A stretch of 64,000 bases of DNA, taken from NCBI RefSeq assembly GCF_048984525.1, contig NZ_JBMGJC010000008.1, positions 158,748 to 222,747 on the forward strand, read 5' to 3'. Positions within the stretch are counted from its first letter, which is position 1. Every line of letters starts with the position of its first letter. The notes beneath the pieces are model-generated. The model was not told the origin of the DNA. It worked only from the letters and a program-made list of their open reading frames with translations, and did not search any database. Below are positions 59,644-64,000 of the stretch, in pieces. The position numbers and the translations under genes are program-made. The stretch comes from Syntrophopropionicum propionicicum_A (GTDB taxonomy: Bacteria; Bacillota; Desulfotomaculia; Desulfotomaculales; Pelotomaculaceae).

Positions 59644-61041
59644 TTACATACTACGTTTCAACTCACTGCCTGCCGCCATGTTACTTCGGCTGCCAATAAT
59701 TAAAATCGCCGCCGAAAGGCCCATCCCCACATACAGGGGATCAATAGCCCCGGGGAAGACAAAGGCCCACAACATAGCCAGGAGCGGCGCTATAACCACG
59801 GCCCACACTCCGGCTTCGGGCTTTATCCGCCCGGCGGCATATACTGCGCCTGCCAGGGGAGCGAAAACTGTTACCCCGCGCAGGGTCATGGATAAAAACG
59901 CCCATTTTAAAATCAGGGTTCCAGTGGTGAAAAGCATAAAAACAAGACAGCCGGCGCCGACCAGCAGCACCAGCGCGCGGGATATAAGAAGCATCTCCCT
60001 GTCACCGGCGCGTGACCTTATCTTCCCGTAAATATCTTTGGCCAGGACTGTGCTGGCCCCAAGTGTAAGGGCCGATCCGGTCAGAAAAAGCGATACCAGG
60101 AGCGTTCCGAGCGCTGCGCCGCCAATCCAGGGGTTGAGGTGTAGCAGCAGAAAAAGCGGCAGCGAGCTGGCCGGCTCGATATCGGGGTACAAAACACGCA
60201 TCTGCATACCAATCATGGTGGAGACCAGGCCCGCCAGTGGTATTAAAACTCCTGCCAGCAGCAGTCCGCGCCTGGCCGAGGTAGTGTCCCTCGCCGCGAA
60301 AACAGGCTGCAGGTAGGTCTGTGTTGAAATTAATCCCACAATAACAGAAAAACCAGAAGCCAGTTCCTTCCCCACACCCTGGGGAAACAGAGAAAGCCAG
60401 GATCCATCCGGGAAGGAATACCTGAAACCGGAAACGCCTCCAGACATGTTATACACTATGTATCCGGCGATAAACAAGGCTGCATATATTAGTATAAGCT
60501 TTATAAAACCTACCAGGCTGGCCCCCCAAAGCCCTCCAAACATAATATATGTAATCAGCGCCAGGGTGAAAACCACCGCCGCGACCTGAGATGAAACAGG
60601 AAAAATGCTGGTCAGGATCGGCACCGCAGCCAACCCCTGGGCAGCCACCTGGATAAACATTCCCACAGAGGTATAAATGGCCACCCAGGGGCGCACCTGT
60701 TCACCATAGGTTCCGGCCAAAAACTGGGGTATCGTTTCCACCGAGCGGGCTCTCATCGGCTTTGCCAGGAAAAGGGCTAAAATAATACAGCCCAGGCCTC
60801 CGCCAAGGGTAAACCAAATCGCGCTTATACCGTGCTGGTATGCTGTTTGGGCGGTCCCGACAGTTGAAGTGCCGCCTATGAAAGCTCCGATCAGAAAACC
60901 GCCCACCAGGGATGATCCTATTTTCCCGCCGCCCATGGAAAAATCCGACGCTGTGCGTATAAAACGGGCAGAATAGATGCCGGCCAGGGTCATCAGGACC
61001 ATGACCGACAGGATGCTTATGTAATGGGTGTGAATAGTCAT
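59644..61041 (-). CDS. Sodium:solute symporter (SSS) family transporter
   Basis: The 465-aa protein has about 12-13 hydrophobic segments with the SSS pattern: TASDFSMGGGKIGSSLVGGF, FLIGAFIGGTSTVGTAQTAY near the N-terminus, ETIPQFLAGTYGE, and ALGTLLVSLFLTGSALTLGA with STVLAKDIYGKI. It should import an organic solute with sodium. No neighbour names the substrate: ypeB lies upstream and the T-box operon downstream. Family call is sure, substrate unknown. Confidence 0.9.
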   Translation of the reverse strand: MTIHTHYISILSVMVLMTLAGIYSARFIRTASDFSMGGGKIGSSLVGGFLIGAFIGGTSTVGTAQTAYQHGISAIWFTLGGGLGCIILALFLAKPMRARSVETIPQFLAGTYGEQVRPWVAIYTSVGMFIQVAAQGLAAVPILTSIFPVSSQVAAVVFTLALITYIMFGGLWGASLVGFIKLILIYAALFIAGYIVYNMSGGVSGFRYSFPDGSWLSLFPQGVGKELASGFSVIVGLISTQTYLQPVFAARDTTSARRGLLLAGVLIPLAGLVSTMIGMQMRVLYPDIEPASSLPLFLLLHLNPWIGGAALGTLLVSLFLTGSALTLGASTVLAKDIYGKIRSRAGDREMLLISRALVLLVGAGCLVFMLFTTGTLILKWAFLSMTLRGVTVFAPLAGAVYAAGRIKPEAGVWAVVIAPLLAMLWAFVFPGAIDPLYVGMGLSAAILIIGSRSNMAAGSELKRSM

Positions 61042-61093
61042 AAGCCGATTATAGCACAGATTTTCAGCAGCGGGCCGGAGTATTAAAATGGAT

Positions 61094-62455
61094 TTACATA
61101 GTTAATGTGCCGCCGGGGGTTTCAATCAGTTTAAGCACATTCTCCTCTCTGCCGTCAACAGCGTTGACATACACCAGGTAATTATCCTCACCCAGGCTGC
61201 CCTGAAATTCATAAGCGAGTTTTTCCTCCTCCGCCCCCACGGGTATCAGCACAAGGTTACCGCCCTGTGCCTGCAGGCGGGTGTTCAACACGTTCCGGGC
61301 CTGCTCCCGGGAAATCCCTGCCGCCGGCAGGTCACGCCGCCGGTGCGACATCAGGTAGCCGGATGTTTCCGCCCCCGTGATTTCCCCGTTGTCCAGGGCC
61401 ACTGTCACCTTGATTAAATCGGGATATAATACCACGCCATCCTGCAGGGCCGCGAAATTAAAAGTTGCTGAATTTTCATGGATTAAGAAATACGTTGATT
61501 TCATTTCTTCGAAACCATGGTTTTTCAGATAGTCCAGTGCCTTCTGCCGGGCTGAATTTATATCCAGCGTCTTGCTTGCCACAGGCCGGGCATTGATCAT
61601 CCAGACCAGCTTGCCGCCTTTCTTGGATATATCCATGACAAACCTGTCGCTGTCTCCGTCCCCGGCCGGAGACACCTCAACCCTGTAGGCCGGGATGCGG
61701 CCCTCCGCCGATCCGGTTACAGCGGCCTGGTAGTCTACGCCCTGCTGCCTGTCAATAAACGACAGCGCCTTGTTCTGAGCGTCAGCCGCGCTGATTTCCG
61801 CCAAATCACTCAAATTTTTGGGTTCAGTCCGCTCCAGGTGCTCCGAGAACGGGCCGTCATAAATTAAAGTCGGGTAACGCTGCATCCTTTGGTCGAGGGC
61901 CTGAAAATCGCTCCGCGCCAGGTTATCCGGGTTCTCCTGCAGGTTATTTCTGACCTGCCGGACCAGCTCTCCGAAGTAAAAGTTGTTTTGAGCCACCTTG
62001 TACTGCATCCCCTGCAGTTCCCGGTTCAATTCCATAGACTGCTGGTAGAGGCTGTTCAGGGTTTCCCAGTGTTTGGCGTCAATTGAACCCCCTTTGCCGA
62101 CCTGTTTTGAAAGGCTGTCCGCGTAATCGCCCACCTGGGTAAGGAACTTGGCGGTGCGGCCGGCCAGCGCGTCGTTCAGCGGCAGCTGCCCGAGGTTGGA
62201 CTGGGCAAAGGCGGCCTGCTGCCTGACATCCATCAGCAACGAAGTGTCAAGGCGGGGGTCGGCGGCCACCATGCTCTTGGATAGGAGCACTTCAATGTTC
62301 TGGACCTGGGCGGACATATCAAAAAAAGCCCTTTGATATTTATTGTTTAAAAAGTTTTCCAGGTTGCGGTTGGCCAGGCGCTGGTTATAGCCCCACGAGC
62401 CCGCTGCGGCCAGTGCCAGCAGCCCGATCACAACCGGAATGATCCACCTTCTCAA
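61094..62455 (-). CDS. ypeB: Spore germination protein YpeB
   Basis: The protein of about 453 aa has an N-terminal membrane anchor (RRWIIPVVIGLLALAAAGSW, then YNQRLANRNLENFLNNKYQR, a YpeB signature), a helical middle (FFDMSAQVQNIEVLLSKSMV) and C-terminal PepSY-like repeats (NKALSFIDRQQGVDYQAAVT; INSARQKALDYLKNHGF). YpeB stabilises and localises SleB in spores. TTG at 62455 follows AAAGGAGG with good spacing; the frame is open ten codons further into sleB. It is the second gene of the sleB-ypeB operon. Confidence 0.93.
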   Translation of the reverse strand: MRRWIIPVVIGLLALAAAGSWGYNQRLANRNLENFLNNKYQRAFFDMSAQVQNIEVLLSKSMVAADPRLDTSLLMDVRQQAAFAQSNLGQLPLNDALAGRTAKFLTQVGDYADSLSKQVGKGGSIDAKHWETLNSLYQQSMELNRELQGMQYKVAQNNFYFGELVRQVRNNLQENPDNLARSDFQALDQRMQRYPTLIYDGPFSEHLERTEPKNLSDLAEISAADAQNKALSFIDRQQGVDYQAAVTGSAEGRIPAYRVEVSPAGDGDSDRFVMDISKKGGKLVWMINARPVASKTLDINSARQKALDYLKNHGFEEMKSTYFLIHENSATFNFAALQDGVVLYPDLIKVTVALDNGEITGAETSGYLMSHRRRDLPAAGISREQARNVLNTRLQAQGGNLVLIPVGAEEEKLAYEFQGSLGEDNYLVYVNAVDGREENVLKLIETPGGTLTM

Positions 62456-62468
62456 GAGAAAACCTCCT

Positions 62469-63173
62469 TTACCGTGCAAAAACATGGTTACCGATTTGAG
62501 TGATAATATTTCTGGACCAGATCCAGGAGCTCACCGGCTTGTACGGGTTCCAGAAAAAGAGAGCGCCGCCGGTGGGATCGTATCCGCTCAAGGCCATCTG
62601 GGCAGCCTGGATGCTTTCCTGGGTTAAGGGCCGGTATGCCTGCCCATTTGTGATTGACTCAAAAGCGTGCTCCTGAAATATTACACCGCTTATTGTCCGG
62701 GGGAAGGCAGCGCTCTTGGTCCGGTTCAGTATTACAGCTCCCACTGCTATTTTGCCCTGGAGCGACTCGTCCGCCGCTTCTCCTTCTATTACCCTGGCCA
62801 GCAATGTCGCGTCTCCGCTGTTCGTAGCAGCTCCCCTGGATACTACGGGAGCAGCCGCGGGCGAACTGAGCCCCAGTGCGTCCCTGGTTGCTTTCCCTAC
62901 CACTCCGTCCGGTGCAAGTCCGTTACTGCGCTGAAAACCCTGCACCGCCCGGAATGTTTCATAACCGTAGACACCGTCTACCGGCCCGTTGTAATAACCC
63001 CACTGGCTGAGCCTCTGCTGCACTCGGGACACATCATTACCGCTGCTGCCCCAATACAAATTCCCCTGGGCGGCCGCTAGTCCGTGCAGTGAAATCATAG
63101 CTGCGAACAAAGCCAGCAGGCAGGCTGTACCAAAAACCAGTTTGTTCTTTGTTAATAATTTTTTCTTATTAAT
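62469..63173 (-). CDS. sleB: Spore cortex-lytic enzyme SleB, with a likely AUU start codon
   Basis: The product has a PG-binding domain (WGSSGNDVSRVQQRLSQWGY, then GPVDGVYGYETFRAVQGFQR) and a Hydrolase_2 domain (LLARVIEGEAADESLQGKIA, VGAVILNRTKS). It cleaves cortex peptidoglycan during germination. A TTG at 63110 would start inside the signal-peptide core with no ribosome site. AGGAGGTGA lies six bases upstream of ATT at 63173, after which the frame encodes NKKKLLTKNKLVFGTACLLA, a complete signal peptide. An in-frame TGA lies within the ribosome site, and no ATG/GTG/TTG intervenes, so AUU is the probable start (234 aa). Confidence 0.9.
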   Translation of the reverse strand: MNKKKLLTKNKLVFGTACLLALFAAMISLHGLAAAQGNLYWGSSGNDVSRVQQRLSQWGYYNGPVDGVYGYETFRAVQGFQRSNGLAPDGVVGKATRDALGLSSPAAAPVVSRGAATNSGDATLLARVIEGEAADESLQGKIAVGAVILNRTKSAAFPRTISGVIFQEHAFESITNGQAYRPLTQESIQAAQMALSGYDPTGGALFFWNPYKPVSSWIWSRNIITQIGNHVFAR

Positions 63174-63242
63174 AGACTCTCACCTCCTGGGGTTTTTTTA
63201 TATTTTTTCAATCAACACCTTTTTTTATGTAATATTGAAAAA

Positions 63243-63269
63243 CAAAACCCCGAATGTAAATATCCGGGG
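63243..63269 (-). terminator. Intrinsic terminator, second of two downstream of dsrC
   Basis: On the minus strand CCCCGGATATTTACATTCGGGG is followed by TTTTGTTTTT. It lies between dsrC and sleB. Confidence 0.75.
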
Positions 63270-63296
63270 TTGTCGTGGAACATGGGACATGGGTCG

Positions 63297-63325
63297 AAAC
63301 AAAACCCCGGATCAAATCCCGGGGT
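63297..63325 (-). terminator. Intrinsic terminator, first of two downstream of dsrC
   Basis: On the minus strand ACCCCGGGAT-TTG-ATCCGGGGT is followed by TTTGTTT, 35 bp beyond the dsrC stop. A short heptamer-like phrase (GGAACATGGGACATGGGTCG, about 63276-63296) lies between the two terminators. Confidence 0.8.
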
Positions 63326-63359
63326 TATAATCTGTTTTGCACATATAATTTACTTTTTA

Positions 63360-63677
63360 TCATACACATCCAGCCGGTTTGGGCAAGCCGGCCAGCTTGC
63401 AGGCTCCCTTGGCCGGACCCGGCGGAAATAATTCATAAATGTATTTCAGGCTGCAGCCCGTATCCTTACAAAGCTTGCGGATCATGGGCGCGATTTGGTA
63501 CTGCTTGTAATAATCGCGCAGGTAATAGATCACTTTCCAGTGGTCATCAGTAAGTTCTGTTATGCCCTCGGCCGATGCCAGTGCGCCTGCCAAATCCTCG
63601 CTCCAGTCTTCCGGATCTACTATAAATCCTTCCTCGTCAAGCTCTATTTCCCTGCCGTTAATTACGATGCCCGGCAT
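63360..63677 (-). CDS. dsrC: DsrC/TusE-family sulfur-relay protein with both redox cysteines
   Basis: The 105-aa protein begins MPGIVINGREIELDEEGFIV and contains LTDDHWKVIYYLRDYYKQYQ, IAPMIRKLCKDTGCSLKYIY and LFPPGPAKGACKLAGLPKPA before its final GCV. The C-terminal arm holds the two conserved cysteines (in GACK and the penultimate GCV) that carry the DsrC trisulfide in dissimilatory sulfite reduction; TusE-like forms lack the first. GAGGAGG precedes ATG at 63677. No dsrAB is in the window, and two terminators isolate it. It implies sulfur-compound reduction or a regulatory remnant of it. Confidence 0.93.
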   Translation of the reverse strand: MPGIVINGREIELDEEGFIVDPEDWSEDLAGALASAEGITELTDDHWKVIYYLRDYYKQYQIAPMIRKLCKDTGCSLKYIYELFPPGPAKGACKLAGLPKPAGCV

Positions 63678-63859
63678 TTGAAAACCTCCTCTATGGTCTG
63701 GCAATGGTAAAAAACATGGGATTACCCTGCCCTAAAAATCTCAAATAAAAAGATACCATGGCGGCAGCGGTTTAGTCAACGCATCTGATATATTATTAAA
63801 TTTATTATTAAGTATAGTATCTTTCAATAAAAAACTTTTATCAATAACAGACTTCAAGT

Positions 63860-63883
63860 AAAAAAGCCGCCCTAATCGGGCGG
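63860..63883 (-). terminator. Intrinsic terminator of the gene at the right edge
   Basis: On the minus strand CCGCCC-GATTA-GGGCGG is followed by CTTTTTT. It lies 12 bp after the stop of the partial zinc-ribbon gene. The stretch from there to dsrC (63678-63859) shows nothing else. Confidence 0.85.
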
Positions 63884-63894
63884 TTCCTCCTTTT

Positions 63895-64000
63895 CTAGAA
63901 AAAGTCATCTGCAATGTTTTCCCACGGTTCTTTAGGACGCATTTCTCCTCCGCATTTTTCACAGGCAAACCTGGGAGGCACAGTAGGGTCACCTGGATCA
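63895..64000 (-). CDS. Partial C-terminal end of a small zinc-ribbon-type protein (runs off right edge)
   Basis: The minus-strand frame enters from the right edge and reads DPGDPTVPPRFACEKCGGEM, then RPKEPWENIADDFF and a TAG at 63895. The CEKCGGEM piece looks like one half of a zinc ribbon, so the part beyond the edge may hold a second cysteine pair. A terminator follows directly, which supports a real gene end. I do not recognise the family. An alternative overlapping frame (63741-63992) runs through the terminator and is not coding-like. Confidence 0.65.
   Translation of the reverse strand, partial: DPGDPTVPPRFACEKCGGEMRPKEPWENIADDFF

Noticed and set aside
63108..63110. TTG as the sleB start
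   Set aside because: It lies inside the hydrophobic core of the signal peptide with no ribosome site, whereas ATT at 63173 has a strong one and a complete signal peptide.
63741..63992. Minus-strand frame of 83 codons overlapping the right-edge gene
   Set aside because: It reads through an intrinsic terminator and lacks coding character; the other frame has a normal zinc-ribbon-like C-terminus and a stop just before that terminator.

Overview
The window looks like chromosome of an anaerobic, spore-forming, Gram-positive bacterium of the Desulfotomaculum/Pelotomaculum type (Peptococcaceae in the broad sense). The signs are sporulation and germination genes (spoIIID, spoIID, spo0F, sleB/ypeB), SLH and stalk-domain surface proteins, a DsrC protein with both redox cysteines, indolepyruvate:ferredoxin oxidoreductase, a T-box leader, and firmicute gene order around the ATP synthase. 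I recognised no rRNA, tRNA, CRISPR array or prophage. This placement is inference from gene content, not from a marker-gene comparison.

Layout. 1-6.7 kb: cell-surface genes (a TolC-like protein cut by the left edge, two stalk-domain proteins) and an ECF sigma/anti-sigma pair. 6.8-12.1 kb, minus strand: an SLH-anchored subtilase, mreB and spoIIID. 12.6-18.0 kb, plus strand: a TetR-HlyD-ATPase-permease-permease efflux operon in the order of E. coli cecR-ybhGFSR, lying between spoIIID and spoIID. 18.1-28.1 kb, minus: spoIID, a YwmB-like gene and a complete F1Fo ATP synthase operon (atpZ-I-B-E-F-H-A-G-D-C in transcription order). 28.3-52.5 kb, minus: a long housekeeping block (wecB, dCMP deaminase, glyA, rpiB, ywlE-like phosphatase, mntP, tsaC/sua5, prmC, prfA, a DUF1385 protein, rpmE, a radical SAM protein, an M23/LysM peptidase, rho, a DUF2062 protein, fsa, fba, a zinc-ribbon protein, spo0F, a YIP1 protein, sppA, pyrG, xapX, argS). 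53.1-59.5 kb: iorBA, an LctP-family permease, an aminotransferase and an Lrp/AsnC regulator, the last two behind a T-box. 59.6-64 kb: a sodium:solute symporter, ypeB-sleB, dsrC and the end of a zinc-ribbon gene.

The most unusual content is intergenic. Four dispersed repeat families fill most gaps: (1) nonamer islands built from degenerate ACAGGATTA units, present as paired inverted arrays with TAAAAC-like ends, one of them enclosing a frameshifted GxxExxY gene; (2) degenerate 7-nt arrays (unit about TGAGACG / CGTCTCA); (3) REP-like elements with GGAATGGGGACACA and GGGGACGGTTCTC cores; (4) about 50-bp double-dyad elements. Families 1 and 2 repeatedly meet genes exactly at the stop codon: TAA of argS, the dCMP deaminase gene and mntP for the nonamer islands; TGA of glyA, the ywlE-like gene, prmC and nearly fba for the heptamer arrays. 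One heptamer array is translated inside the dCMP deaminase N-terminus and another splits the atp operon between atpA and atpG.

Several genes appear to use unusual starts, including a likely AUU start for sleB. A fifty-four-codon xapX gene and the GxxExxY pseudogene were found by reading the gaps directly.
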